Shown: positions 1-11,657, counted from the stretch's first letter. The stretch: DNA of 64,000 nt from Megalopta genalis (GCF_051020955.1 NC_135017.1:29730689-29794688); one strand, 5' to 3'. A program made the numbers and translations. Notes: a model not told the origin generated them from the sequence alone.

Positions 1-129
1 AAAAATATTGATAAGAAAAATGAATGTGTACGTAGCTGCTGTATCTTGCAATTATGCAGACAGTTTTTATTTTGGATAAAAATCGGAAATCTAATTATTA
101 TTAATTATATTATTTAATATATATAATAA

Positions 130-574
130 CAAATATTTTTGTAGAGATACTAGTCCCCCTGACATCTGATAAAAATTTAGATCTCTTGGTTCAATTATAT
201 AACGGAATAACTTCTTTATAATTGAACCAAGAGATCTAAATATATATACAGGGTGTCCCAAAAATGTCTCGCATTACGGAAATGTGGGGTAGCTGAGATC
301 ATTCTAAGTAACTTTATATATATGTAAATAATATATATATATATATTAAAACGGAATAACTTCTTTAACAATTAATATATATAGAAAGAATTTAGATCTC
401 TTGGTTCAATTATAAAGAAATTATTCCGTTAATATATATATAAAATTACTTAGAATGAGATCTCAGCTACCCCACATAATATATATATAACGGAATAACT
501 TCTTTATAATTGAACCAAGAGATCTAAATTCTTATCAGATGTTAGGGGGACTAGTATCTCTACAAAAATATTTG
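130..574. repeat. Nested foldback (inverted-repeat) element
   Basis: The outer arms (about 130-200 and 505-574) are near-perfect reverse complements that run through tagatctcttggttcaatta-type sequence and the motif tagtccccct. Inner copies of the same arms occur near 205-240 and 388-430. One copy of cagggtgtccc, a motif that ends the foldback element at 45492-45940, lies at about 250. The structure looks like a MITE-type element inserted into or rearranged with another. No open reading frame is visible. It lies between, or inside introns of, the polyamine oxidase gene that continues leftwards. Confidence 0.7.
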
Positions 575-990
575 CAAAAATCGCATCTAGATAAAATAAC
601 AAGAAGAAAACAGTTCGTAATAGTTAAAAATCGTACACTATTAAAAACCAGTCCATAACAATAAAAAGAACTGTCAAAATAAGGTAGTGCAACAAACTTT
701 ATTATGCAACTGCTTTATTGTGCAGCTACAGAATTAGGAGCGATTCAGTCGAATTTAAAGGAAACACGCGAATACTAAATATTTTTTCTTATTCGCAATA
801 AAAAAAAGTTGCTGTACGTAAAAAGATAATTATGACAAAAGTACGCGATTTATCATGGACAACATCAACATTGAAAACTGTGTGACGTTTCGTCATAGAG
901 GCTTCAAATATTTGGTAATTTTTCGCAAGAGTTTACGATTCGCCTGACCGCACGATACGTAGTCAATATTTGTTATTAACATCGACTAAC
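575..990. other. Intron of polyamine oxidase gene, no other feature seen
   Basis: AT-rich sequence immediately 3' (on the minus strand) of the exon ending at 991. Only intronic sequence is expected here. I see no further coding exon of the oxidase, so its remaining exons must lie left of the window. Confidence 0.4.
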
Positions 991-3924
991 TTGAGGGAAC
1001 AACTGGGTAAGTCTCTCAGCAGAGGAGCTAGTACCCCGACATATCCAAGAGGCACTCTGACATTGCCACCAGGGATCTCGATGTAGCTTCCAAATTGATC
1101 AGCAGACACGAGAGACAGATCATCGCCGCAACGGCACCTCACGCAGTTCGTCATCCCATACATCACCCTGGCTGCATCGTATCTGGAGGCACAAGAACAT
1201 CAACGGTATCGCAGGAAAACGTCTGCGATATCGTTTCATTAAAAACGCAGTGATGTAACGTGTCGACTAGAGTAACAAAATTTTTACGATCGAAAACGTA
1301 ATTATTAAAGGTACTCCTTTATGATTTTTTTCTCATTTCTAACGATCGTCAAATTTCTTTATCAATTAGAAAGATGCTCGTCCTAAATTGTACCGTGATT
1401 TCGGGAACGCCGTGTATAGATTTCAGTTTTGGAATTTGCTTCAGCCCCTGACAGGCGAACCCGGAATCGCAATGAATCATTAATAGGTAATTTCACGTCA
1501 AATAAGTAGAGTATCTTAAGGAGAATTAGGTGAAGCCTAAACCATCAGCGCTTTCACTATCAAGGAATTAATTACCTCGAAAGTAGGAAAGCGTCATTCA
1601 TAATGTATATATGATAAAATGTTACCTAGTCTTGAATTTAAATGTGTCATTAAACATTTCATTTGCGCTTAATTCGACAGCTTTCGTAAAATCTCTTAAT
1701 ACGATGTTCGCTACAGAATCTTGATAACCAAGTTCGTAAAAATACTCTTGTTATATGAAATTTAATTAAAAATGCATTTGTTTCTAGTAGTTTTAATAAA
1801 TTGAAAGATGTGTGACGACATCCTCAATTTCTTGTGTCCTTTCACTGCTCTATATTTCCATTTTTGCCATTAATGCCTAAATCCGCAGTCTACTCATTAG
1901 CAATGAAACAGCACATACAATCAATCATCTTAAAATTCATTAAACATTTCAACTCCTAAATATAGAAATAATACAGCAAAATCTTTCCTAAGAGTACATT
2001 TAGAGTAGTTCAATACTGATATTATCATCTGCGAAACATTACATCAGTGTTGGGCATTATAGCAATAAAATTTTATTCGAATAACGTTTTGAATAAATTC
2101 TTCGTAGAAATTTTATTCCTAGAATTTATTCGAAATATCATTCAAATAAAATTGCATTCTTAGAATTTATTCGAAACATTATTCGAATAAAATTGTATTC
2201 GTAGAATTTATTCGAAATATTATTCAAATAAAATTGTATTCGTAGAATTTATTCGATATATTATTCGAATAAAATGGTATTCGTAGAATTTATTCGAATA
2301 AAATTGTATTCGTAAAATTTATCCGAAATATCATTCGAATAAAATTATACTCGCAGGATTTACCCGAAATATTAATCGAATAAAATTTGATCAGTAGAAT
2401 TTATTAGAAATTTGATTCGTTATTCGAATAAAATATGCCCAACTCTGAATTATACGCAAATTAAGTGTATCCAGAGCGCGCCTCTTCGTATTCACAAATG
2501 AAAAATTCTAAGAACACGATTCACGTTTTCTTTTTTCTAAGCTCTGTCACACGCCGAAGCGTGAGAATAAGAAGCAATGAATATTGACGACACCCTAATC
2601 GAGTCGCGTCAGAGACCAGAAACTTAAACCGAGCTCCAGAACTACGTTCACATCACTGCTGATAAAGTTTGCAGTTGACCTGGGCAACTGTACCGTTGCT
2701 CCTCCGGGAAATTGTGGAGCTCCTGTTGTATTCTGACGCCCATGAAGTTCAGCAACGTACCGTGGGTGCGGCCACAGCCTAGAGAGAAAAGGGTTGCCGC
2801 CTGTTGCTCGATTTGCCGGAAGGTGTGATAGGCCGTGATGCTGACTGGAAGGTCGATTGCCCTGCCGTCGCTCGTGCAAAAAAGCCCGCGGCTCGGATCA
2901 GGCCTGAAGATAGGTGGCTTCAGAAGACCTTCTTGAGCAGCCAGGGTGAATACTGGATTCGCTACGCAGCCACCCTCGATCCATGTGGCTCCCATTTCCG
3001 CCACCACGTCGCCTAACCAGCACGAATGAATTCGTCCTCCTGGTCTGCAAAAATCATACACCGTCACCTTCGAATTCATTTATTTGTTTCTTTATTCGAG
3101 CTCTGCTATCATGATCTACGGATTTTTATGCAAAATAAAAATTGTCCGAACTGATTGCAAAACGCAAGAACTGCTTAAGTATTTATTTCCTTTTTGAAGT
3201 ATCCTAATCCCTGCACTGTAACAAGTTAGACTCGTGATTACATATGAACCTTATTCCAAATAGGAACAAACTTGTTTGTTATCAAGGAATTCAAGTAAAT
3301 TGAAACATACAAGAAACTAGAATTATTAGGGATAATATAATTACTAGATATAGTAATAATAATAATTACTAGAATTATCAGGGAAAGGGCGATGATAATC
3401 AGCGAAGCTGTGGTTGAATCATAGTGCAAGGGACTAGAGTTGGAAGTAATGCAACAGTATTTTAAAATCCTTTAAACAATTTTACTGTTTTGCATTTCAT
3501 TTGGCCATTTCTTCCAGAAATGTGTACAATCCGCAGTCCGATTATAATAGAAATTGCACGAACTTTGAGTAAATCGAATCTTCTTATTGTCATGAAACAA
3601 TATAATACATTGGTTCGCTATGTCTGACAAACATGATGCATACCTATCCGTTGCTTCTAAGATCGTAAAATTCTGAAGGCCGCATTGTGACAATCGATGC
3701 GCCGCTGAGAGGCCAGCCATCCCTGCACCGATGATCACCACCGTGGGTTCCGGCTTGCACGGATCCAGCATGCAAGGATCCAGCTGACAGGACTCGAACT
3801 TAGCCAACTTCGTACACGCCGGGATTTCTTGTTCTTTTCCTCCGCCTCCACATTTTTTTGCCGAGAAATATCTGTTCCGCGCAAATCGCACGAGCTTCAT
3901 TTCGATTGGAAGTATTCTGTCCAT
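991..3924 (-). CDS. FAD-dependent spermine/polyamine oxidase, N-terminal part (gene runs off left edge)
   Basis: Flavin amine oxidase family, which oxidises polyamines such as spermine or N1-acetylspermine to an aldehyde and H2O2. Three coding exons are supported by GT-AG sites and matching phases: 3644-3924 (ATG at 3922-3924), 2694-3044 and 991-1182. Exon 1 carries the dinucleotide-binding fold (VVIIGAGMAGLSAAHRL, residues ~62-78, with the ribose-binding Glu at 90). Joining to exon 2 completes the second FAD motif RPGGR (94-98), followed by EMGATWIEGG (110-119). Exon 3 encodes DQFGSYIEIPGG, typical of spermine/acetylpolyamine oxidases. About 275 residues are visible of a family usually near 500-550; the substrate-binding and C-terminal FAD parts are missing. 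The motif that reads WIHG in animal enzymes reads WIEG here. The first ~55 residues are Cys/Lys-rich and not part of the fold, so the start is the least certain part. SMOX versus PAOX cannot be decided. Confidence 0.85.
1183..2693 (-). other. Intron 2 of polyamine oxidase gene
   Basis: Bounded by a GT donor read on the minus strand (gtacag, just below 2694) and an AG acceptor (cctccag, just above 1182). It contains the tandem repeat at 2049-2443. No other gene is visible. Confidence 0.7.
2049..2443. repeat. 41-bp tandem repeat with inverted ends
   Basis: About eight copies of an AT-rich unit near 41 bp. Each contains agaatttattcgaa and attcgaataaaattg, so each unit is itself partly self-complementary (attcgaat). 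The array is bracketed by gttgggcat at 2049-2057 and its reverse complement atgcccaac at 2435-2443. This suggests a small terminal-inverted-repeat element whose interior expanded in tandem. Confidence 0.7.
3045..3643 (-). other. Intron 1 of polyamine oxidase gene
   Basis: Starts at the donor gtatgc next to 3644 (minus strand) and ends at the acceptor ttttgcag next to 3044. No other feature is visible except short runs of AT repeats near 3330-3370. Confidence 0.75.
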
Positions 3925-4059
3925 AAGCAGATTTGATATCGGAAGTTTCTTATTCGTATATTTGCCGAGTCACGTCTCACTATTGAGACAGCTCTCACTG
4001 TTTCATTCCGATTTGTTAGACTTTTCAAATATTTTTAAAACGAGGGGTTGAACTTTAGA

Positions 4060-4345
4060 CGCGCAACTTCTTCGATATGATATATTACTACATATTATAT
4101 GTTATATATTATATATATCTATGTATATTATTATTATATATATAATATATAATAATTATTATATATAATATATTATTATTTATATATTAATTATTATATA
4201 TAATATATTATTATTTATATATTAATTATTATATATAATATATAATAATTAATATATAAATAAATAATATATAATTATATATATAATATAATATATAATG
4301 GATTATATGTTATATAATCTATATATAATATTATATATAAGTAAA
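4060..4345. repeat. AT-rich palindromic low-complexity tract
   Basis: Almost pure A/T, made of repeated tatataatatattatt-like blocks that are mutually self-complementary and can fold into many alternative hairpins. It lies in the spacer between the polyamine oxidase start and the decarboxylase stop. No coding potential. Confidence 0.8.
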
Positions 4346-4410
4346 CAGAAATGTAAAGGTATCCGAAATCTGGGAATATTCTACTCGATATAGAAACGAG
4401 CAATATTTAA

Positions 4411-4635
4411 TTATCCGTCGATCACAGGAGATTCTATTTTCGGATGAAAATTCGAGGGATTTGCCAATGAAACACGCACGATTTTGTAACGAAGATTCGC
4501 TTTCGTTATACGAAATTGCTCGATGCTGTGAGCTAACGGGAGAAAGGAAATAGTGTTCCCTTTGACCATGACAGAGACAGTAGTGTAATGAGTTATGTGA
4601 AAATCTTCGCCAAACTTCAACTCGAGGCAAGATAC
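4411..4635 (-). CDS. Possible unrecognised exon
   Basis: A minus-strand open stretch of about 70 codons ending in TAA. It is preceded by an acceptor-like ctgtaccag at about 4640-4650 and reads LKFGEDFHITHYTTVSVMV onward. The composition looks more protein-like than the surrounding A/T sequence, but there is no ATG near its start and I recognise no family. It could be the terminal exon of an unseen gene, a decayed gene fragment, or chance. Confidence 0.15.
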   Translation of the reverse strand, partial: VSCLELKFGEDFHITHYTTVSVMVKGNTISFLPLAHSIEQFRITKANLRYKIVRVSLANPSNFHPKIESPVIDG

Positions 4636-6220
4636 ACTGGTACAGTATTTTAGAAATAAGATAGACGTTTGTTACGCGAGTGGTCTATGTGTTACATTGA
4701 TAAGAAAGTAGGAAATCGAGGTTACGTGTTTAAACACTTAAACGTCACAACATGATTGCAATGCTCGTGAAATCTACCTTACTAAAATTCTTTGGAACTT
4801 CTGAAGCGTTAGCTTCTGCCTCGAAAGTAGCATTTCATTTGACATAAACTGGTGAATTTGTTCATCAAGATGACGATGCCTAATCTTGGTAGGAGTTTTG
4901 GTGTTATTAGGTTCCTCAGCGGCAAACGTTGCTACGAGGTGACCATTTTACACGCGCAAACAAACGACCATTGCCAAAATGACGTTCGATTGATGTTCCG
5001 ATGGCGTGTCATAGCCGACTATGGCAACTTCTTTGATCATGGTCATTGATATACGATTTTCAAAACTACATTCTACTATTAACTTATCTTATATTCTTTA
5101 TATTGTCGTATTATCATGCTTCACGGATACTTGTGTACAAGAAAAACACGAATGTTCGGAATTCGTTTAAAATTGCAGCAATGACAATGCTGTGAAAGTA
5201 TACAGTTAGAATTTATTTTGAACATTACTCTGCAAAATCATTTCCTTATGATATTACAGTGTACAATACTTAAGTTACATTACGCACAATTTCGTTCTTT
5301 TCGATCTTAAAACACGAATTGTTTATTAAACCTAATTGTAAGTGTAAAATCTGTAGTTTTTAAGTTTGTAAATATACAAAAGTAGAAAGAATTTTTCTGA
5401 AAAGTACTTCGTACTTCGCTGCTAATTATACACCTATATAACACTGTGAACGTAATAGAACTATGTTCTACCGTTTCGAATAAAGAAACTCTTAGCAAAA
5501 GGAAGATAATCTACAGATTCTACTTCACGATTAATTTAATGTAGAGTTCCGATTATCCAGAATGCCTCTAATCATCCGACACATTAATTTCAATTCAACT
5601 AAAGTTCTACATTTCTGTTAAACATTTTGAATATACAGACATTTTCAGGAGACTCTACTGCATTAGCTTCATCCAACAAAAATTTGTTTGTGTATATATA
5701 TATATATAATGAACAGATGATTCTTGTCGCTTTTACAATAAAACACAATCTACATTCCGACCCGAATAATCTGCTCCTGGCAACAAACGGCAGCGTCTCT
5801 CATGGCAAAATCTTGAAATTTTTTCGGTACAGCGCCATTTAACAATTTGACAGAACGCTTAAACTGTTAAACAAATTTACCAACTGCAAATGTTTTCTGA
5901 GAAAGAATAATAGGCGGCATCTAGGCGAAATGGCTGAGAACATCTACCAAACTTAATACTAATTCAGTCAATATATGGCACCACTGGTCATAAACCTAAT
6001 ATACTTTAAAAATGTACAGTGATCCCATCTGATATTTTTAACAGAATTAAATTTGGTGGCAGTTTCCAGCTGTTTCGCATAGATAGCGCCTGTTATACTT
6101 TCTTGTTATTGTACTTTCATGGGCAGATAATACGTGCCTGATTTTACCCTATGCCTTATAGCAGAAGCAGCAACAATCATCCGTGCTCCATATTTGCAAT
6201 GAAATTTAAATGAACGAATA
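4636..6220. other. Spacer, likely 3' UTR and intergenic sequence
   Basis: The segment next to 6220 should include the 3' UTR of the minus-strand decarboxylase, whose stop codon is at 6221-6223. No splice-supported coding exon, RNA gene or transposon end was recognised in the rest. Confidence 0.4.
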
Positions 6221-9200
6221 TTACGATATTTTTGGCGATTTCGTTTCCAAATTCATACGTTCTATCCTCGTCGCAATTTCAGTGGCAGATTTCGCGGAAG
6301 ATATTAATGGCTCCTCTGGCGATCTTAAAATTTCCGTTGCCTGTTTCGTAATCTCGTTCCACGCAAACGCAATGTCCTCTTCTCGGCTCAATCTGCTGCA
6401 CACTACGAAACGAACGATTAACTTCTCGCGAAACGTCGCTGGTACCACATAAATTTTCTTCTCGACTGTCAAATGGCTTAATAACTCCTTGGTCAATTTG
6501 TCATCGCCCTAAAATTAAAAAGATCGTTAGAATTCTGAAAAATAAACATTTCTTATAGACGCGTATCTCATGGTAAAAATAAGTAGCTGTAATTTGAAAT
6601 AAAATTACTAGAGCAATCAATTTTTAATTTTGCATAAAGATCCTCTTCACTTCTTTTATTTATAATATTTCAACATCGATGATCGCCATATGCTTTAACA
6701 GTAATAATTCTATAGTTGTTATTATACTATGTTGTTAAATCATATAGTAATTCTAAGTTGTGAAGTCTCACATTTAGTTTTAAGTGAAACATTATAGTAT
6801 AATATTGCATTATCAATACATAAATATGTTTAAAGAATTAAAAAAAACGCAAAAAAGTATTTGGAGTGCAAATAAAAGTTCGAATTGAAATGAAACAAAA
6901 TTGAGAGACACTGTACCTTCAGTCTGAAACAAATCAAACCCATGGATCTCTCGATCACCAATTCAAATCGATTATCGGACTTGACATACTGCTCAAACAT
7001 TTGTGCCAATCGTAATGTCCGCCTTATGTGCTCCTGCAGTCCTTCAACACCATAAAGTCGCAAGACGAACCACAGTTTCAAGGAACGGAAACGCCGTCCC
7101 AAAGGAATCTGCCAATTCTGAAAATCGAAAAATAATTTTGGAAATTAATAAATTCTATGAAAATGCGAATATAACATGACAGACGATTTATATATAATAT
7201 TAATATATTTATAATATTATTAATATTATAAATATTATAAATATTATATTATAAATATATTAATATTATATATAAATCGTCTGTCATATTATATTCGCAT
7301 TTTCATAGAATTTATTAATTTCCAAAATTATTATATATATAATATATTTATAATATAATATGACAAACGATTTTTTTCCGTATTCCTTCCAAACAGATAA
7401 CTCACCCTATAATCTGGAGCTAATCCTTGTTTGTCGTGAGCTAAATAAATTCTATCTACGCTAAATGATTCGATCAGTCGTCTAGAGTCCCTCACCCTTT
7501 AAACGAAATTTCAAATTAACAGTCACGTGAGATCGATTTTATTTCGTAATTAATACGATACAATCTCCATTAAATAAATTGCGGTTCTCTGCAAGAGCTC
7601 TGTTCGGGTATCGCGTTGTTCGGACTATTTTCATTTCAAGCTGACTTATATACTTCTACACGTCTGTCAGTGTGTATAACATAATTATATGCGATCAAAG
7701 GAAGATATTACACAATTCGAATAATCAAGAAAATTTCAATAACCGGTAATTAAAATTGATTAATTCAGTTGGTCAATACACAACTACACCAGCAGATGCA
7801 GAATACTCTCAATTTATGTAACAGAAAAGCTTTACGGTATTTTTGTTTGACAATTAATTTGCACGCACCAAAGCGCTGAACAATCGAAATTTACAAGGAG
7901 CCATTTATGTGGATTCATATTGAAAGAATCGGCATACTCGACGCCGGACATTAAATGTCGATACTCGGGACATACGAATGCGGCACCTGTGAAAACAAAT
8001 ATTCTTTAGAGGAAATTGTATAATTCTCATAAATCTAATTGATTCGACAATAATTAGAGCAAGATTAGACTTTTATAATGTTTCTTGAAGAAGATATGTT
8101 TCGTAGAAGAATGACGATGTAAAGTATATTGTTCAGTGGTAGCAAACGCGGAAATTCATTCATTTCGTACACTTTAGAAAAGTTCCATAATTTATTGTTA
8201 ATGCATTTGTGAGATTGATCAACGTTAAGTTTCTGTAATCGATATTGAACATTTTTTATCGTGTTTGTATATATAGCGTTGAAATTGTTGTGACGACTAA
8301 AGAATGAAGAAAAGTGTGTAAAAGTATAAAATCTATTCGTAAATATTGAATGTTTTAGTCTTTGATTATTATATATTAAAAGCGTTTGTTCGTTAACTGC
8401 AATGAATTATTTAAACAAACTGAAAATACAGTAATATACTTTCATCAATTTCTCCAAGTACATATGTACTACCAAAGATCATTAGATCTTACTAAATCCT
8501 TTGTAACTTTGTCAGGAAACAGTTTCAATCAAAGAATTGATTTCAGAAATCGAATCTGCATGAATACGGAGACGTACGATGAAAACTGTGGAAAAATTAA
8601 TGACCTGCATAAGCGGCGTCTACGTGGAACCATACGTTGTGTTCGTTGCATATGGGACCCAATTCCTCAAGGTTATCGAAAGCACAGGTGCCAGTGGTAC
8701 CCAAAGTGGCCACCGCATAGCATGGTATCAGACCTTTCTCCAAGTCGTCTTCGATTACTTTCAGTAATGTTTCACCTCGAAGAGAGCATTTTTCGTCGGT
8801 TGGCAAAAGTTTCATCGGCACCGACGCCAATATCCCTGCCTTTTCAACCGATGAATTCGACTGATCTGTCGAAAATAAATGAAATATAGTTCTGAATTAG
8901 AAAATCCCAATTTGATTAAATCTTGATTTTATATATAAAATATTATTTTATATAATTTAATAAATATATAATTAATATAATATATAATTTAATATATAAT
9001 TTAATAAATATATAATTTATATAAAATATTATTTTTAAAATATTATATATAATCTTAAATAAATAAAATATAGTTCTGAATTAGAAAATCCCAATTTGAT
9101 TAAATCTTGATTTGATATCGCCCTTAGTTCCACTGTATTTCAAACTAGAAAGGAAAGTTAGATTCCGAACATAGTTTAATAAGTACAAAATACTTATTAA

Positions 9201-11657
9201 ATACAAATAGTATAATACAAATACAAGTAACATAATTACCAGACGTGTATGCAACTAATTTCGATTTGATGAAGCTTTCGTCCCACTCAGGATGAAGCTG
9301 TTTTATGCGACGTGTTGTTTGTTCCTTTGCTGCTAATAAACATAAGAAGGTAACTTCGCTTGCTGATCCCTAAATAAATGAAATAAAAGTGATAATTAGT
9401 ATTGCATAATATTTGAGATACCTTTTGCAGATTACTACAATTATTTAATACTTTGAGATAGCTAGCGAAAATGGTTCAACAAAGACTTTATTTTAAAGAT
9501 AATTAAAACACATACTATTTACTATTTATTCATAAAGATGACTTCATTTACAATTTAATCAAATTTAGTTACTTAGTTATTTAGTTATATATATTATTTT
9601 ACAGTGTAAATATGAAACATATATTTATGTCTCTGAAGGATTGAAATGAAAATTTTACCATCCATATTGAAAATATTGTCACGTTGTTGCTATGGCAGTG
9701 TAAAAGAAACATTTTACACAACTGTCGATAGCAAATATATACAATATAGCAATTTAATGAGAGAAATGCTTCTTCATTGTAATAATATTATAAATAATCT
9801 TTCGAAAATTTTGTTAAGTATCTTTGTGTTAATATGAATCGATAGCACGAAGCAGCTCGTTGGTTTTTTTTTCAAAGTAAGTTTATGTTTCTCATTTCCG
9901 TCATAATATACAGAGAATAATCCTACTTAAAAATACTTTTAACATTAATAATAAAAATTTTGATAGCTATTAGTTATCAACTTTGATAAACTCTATAGCT
10001 AGCTATGGTAATATGATATGTTTTAGGCACGTTATTAGGGCGAGAGATTTATATGCTATCAGTCTTGTATCGTTAGTTGTTAGTAAAAGAAAAGGAGGAG
10101 TCTAGAAAAACTTTTAATATTTCTGTTAAAAACGGCTCGTTGGTCTAGGGGTATGATTCTCGCTTAGGGTGCGAGAGGTCCCGGGTTCAAATCCCGGACG
10201 AGCCCATTTTTTTTTCTTTCTTTAAATTATCAAAATCTTCGTTTATATAATTCTAAGGATCAAATAAAAAATAATCTTCAATTTTTAAAGTTATCAAACG
10301 TTTACTATGAACAAACACATTGGTATTTCGCGTTTAAATCGTCTATGATTAAATAGTAACTTATCTCTCGGTTTAAATTATATATATAGAATTATCTTAT
10401 CTGTTTAATGATATGTACAAAAACGTCAAACATCGTAACACAAATCTCAACATTTCTATCTGACAATCAATAGTTTGTTAAACACTTTATAAAGCTAGTA
10501 CGTGCACCATTTGTGCAAATTAGACCTAAAATTTATCAAAACTTCTGTTGTTTTAGGAATATGATTCATTTAAGAGATTGTGTCCACCTGTATAATGCCT
10601 CCACCGGGACCTTCGTCGCAATTCAGGAACTCCTTTGGTAATCCAATTAATTTTCCGAGCCAGTTCATCGTAATGACTTCAAGCTCGGTGCATGCAGGCG
10701 AGGCGAGCCATGAAAATCCGATGCAACTGATTCCACTGCACACGATGTCTCCGACAAGAGCGGGATAAGAGTTTGCCGTTGGGTAAAACGCATGGAAATG
10801 AGGCGAGTTCCAATGAGTCACCTAAAGGTGCAAAAACAATGTTAAACATAAATTATATTAGTAAAAAGTAACAAATTTCTGCTCATACAACGGAAATACC
10901 CAATTACATAATATAAAAGGAAATCTTTACTTAAGATGTTAATGTGCAATCAATAATGATAATAACTACATAGTATCTGATGGTACGAAACAAAATACCT
11001 TTTTAACAAAAGTTACCTAATTACATACAACAAAATAGAACAGCATATGTCCAGTAAAAATAACAGCTAAATAATACCTAATGGTATAAAAAAGAATGTC
11101 AACTATGTTCAAGTATGTTCATACTAAAGTGATACAAAGAAATAAGATAAGATAATAATGTAGATAAAATAATGATAAAATAATAATAATTATTATTATT
11201 ATTATTTATTTATTTATTTTATTATTAATAACTAAATATTTTTGTGACAAAATTTACGCTCTAACTACGTAAAAAAGAATAAAACGGTTGCTTGAGATGT
11301 TAATATGTACATACTCTGATTTTGTATCTTACTAATTACTAAATAATAATCTAAGATAGAAGTACTATAATTCTTTGTTACTTTTTTCTAGAAATTGAAC
11401 ATTAGCTATTTTTATTGCTCGATATTCCCGATGTGGATATTATTCACTTAACTCACCCCCGGCATAATGTACTTCTGTACATCATCCAACACTTCTTGCC
11501 AAGTTTCTGCTTTTTCAGGTGCCTCCTCCGGTAACAATTCACTGAGATAACCCGGCTCGACATCCGGAAGAACATTTCTATCTCTTATGGTCTCGGTATA
11601 GTTTGCCACAAAATCGATAACAGCCTTTCCGAAGTCAATGAAATCCTTCGTGTCCAT
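6221..11657 (-). CDS. 3,4-dihydroxyphenylacetaldehyde synthase-like AADC paralogue, complete, 8 exons
   Basis: PLP-dependent group II decarboxylase. Exons, all with GT-AG sites and consistent phase: 11457-11657 (ATG), 10588-10821, 9240-9369, 8605-8865, 7869-7986, 7406-7496, 6917-7117, 6221-6508 (TAA). Together 1524 nt, 507 aa, the usual family length. Start MDTKDFIDFGKAVIDFVANY matches the family N-terminus. Key sites: MPGVTHWNSPHFHA (substrate pocket, exon 1/2 junction), NPHKW with the PLP lysine at 303, HVDAAYAG, and the mobile loop DRIYLAHDKQG keeping its tyrosine. The residue stacking on PLP is Asn192 (SDQSNSSVEKAG), where true dopa/tyrosine decarboxylases have His. His-to-Asn at 192 is the known signature of insect DHPAA synthase (AMD-type), which turns L-dopa into 3,4-dihydroxyphenylacetaldehyde, CO2, NH3 and H2O2 for flexible cuticle. 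The function is inferred from that residue. tRNA-Pro(AGG) sits in intron 2 on the other strand. Confidence 0.93.
7131..7332. repeat. Near-perfect 76-nt-arm inverted repeat in an intron
   Basis: Arms 7131-7206 and 7257-7332 are reverse complements with one mismatch, separated by 50 nt of A/T. They lie in the 288-bp intron between exons 6 and 7 of the decarboxylase gene, and the proximal arm begins only 13 bp from the exon 7 acceptor. Part of the arm (atatgaca-aacgattt) recurs once more near 7358-7375. No transposon ends or target duplication are evident, so it looks like a local inverted duplication. Confidence 0.85.
8875..9118. repeat. Direct duplication of intron sequence around an AT tract
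   Basis: A block of about 55 bp (starting near ...gaaatatagttctgaatt and ending ...taaatcttgattt) occurs at about 8877-8932 and again at about 9060-9115. The copies flank A/T-only sequence in intron 3 of the decarboxylase gene. This is probably a local replication-slippage duplication. Confidence 0.7.
9854..9863 (+). repeat. tRNA-Pro 5' stub (target-site duplicate, left copy)
   Basis: agctcgttgg matches the first 10 nt of tRNA-Pro (ggctcgttgg) with one substitution and runs straight into the poly(T) of the LINE copy at 9864-10128. It is the left target-site duplicate of that insertion, not a tRNA gene. Confidence 0.8.
9864..10128 (-). mobile_element. 5'-truncated tRNA-Pro LINE copy (3' UTR only)
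   Basis: Begins with a run of 9 T (the poly(A) tail on the minus strand), then caaagtaagtttat and about 250 bp matching the 3' UTR of the full-length LINE at 23931-24180. The match stops near 10120, just before the intact tRNA-Pro at 10134. The element is antisense to the tRNA and sense to the surrounding decarboxylase gene, in whose intron 2 it lies. Substitutions relative to the full-length copies indicate an older insertion. Confidence 0.85.
10134..10205 (+). tRNA. tRNA-Pro(AGG)
   Basis: A 72-nt gene with all four stems. Acceptor GGCTCGT pairs with ACGAGCC, discriminator C, anticodon AGG in cgcttAGGgtgcg, A box tggtctaggggt and B box ggttcaaatcc. A T-run terminator follows at 10207-10214. 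It has no intron. The gene is complete although a LINE fragment is inserted against its 5' end: the first 10 nt are duplicated on the other side of that insertion. It lies in intron 2 of the decarboxylase gene, opposite strand. Confidence 0.98.
10830..11450 (-). other. Intron 1 of the decarboxylase gene
   Basis: Lies between the donor ggtgag next to 11457 and the acceptor tttag next to 10821 (minus strand). It is A/T-rich with short ata/att microsatellites around 11155-11225. No other gene is seen. Confidence 0.75.

Noticed and set aside
6221..11657. Assignment as dopa, tyrosine or histidine decarboxylase
   Set aside because: Asn at residue 192 instead of His fits the DHPAA synthase (AMD) type better.
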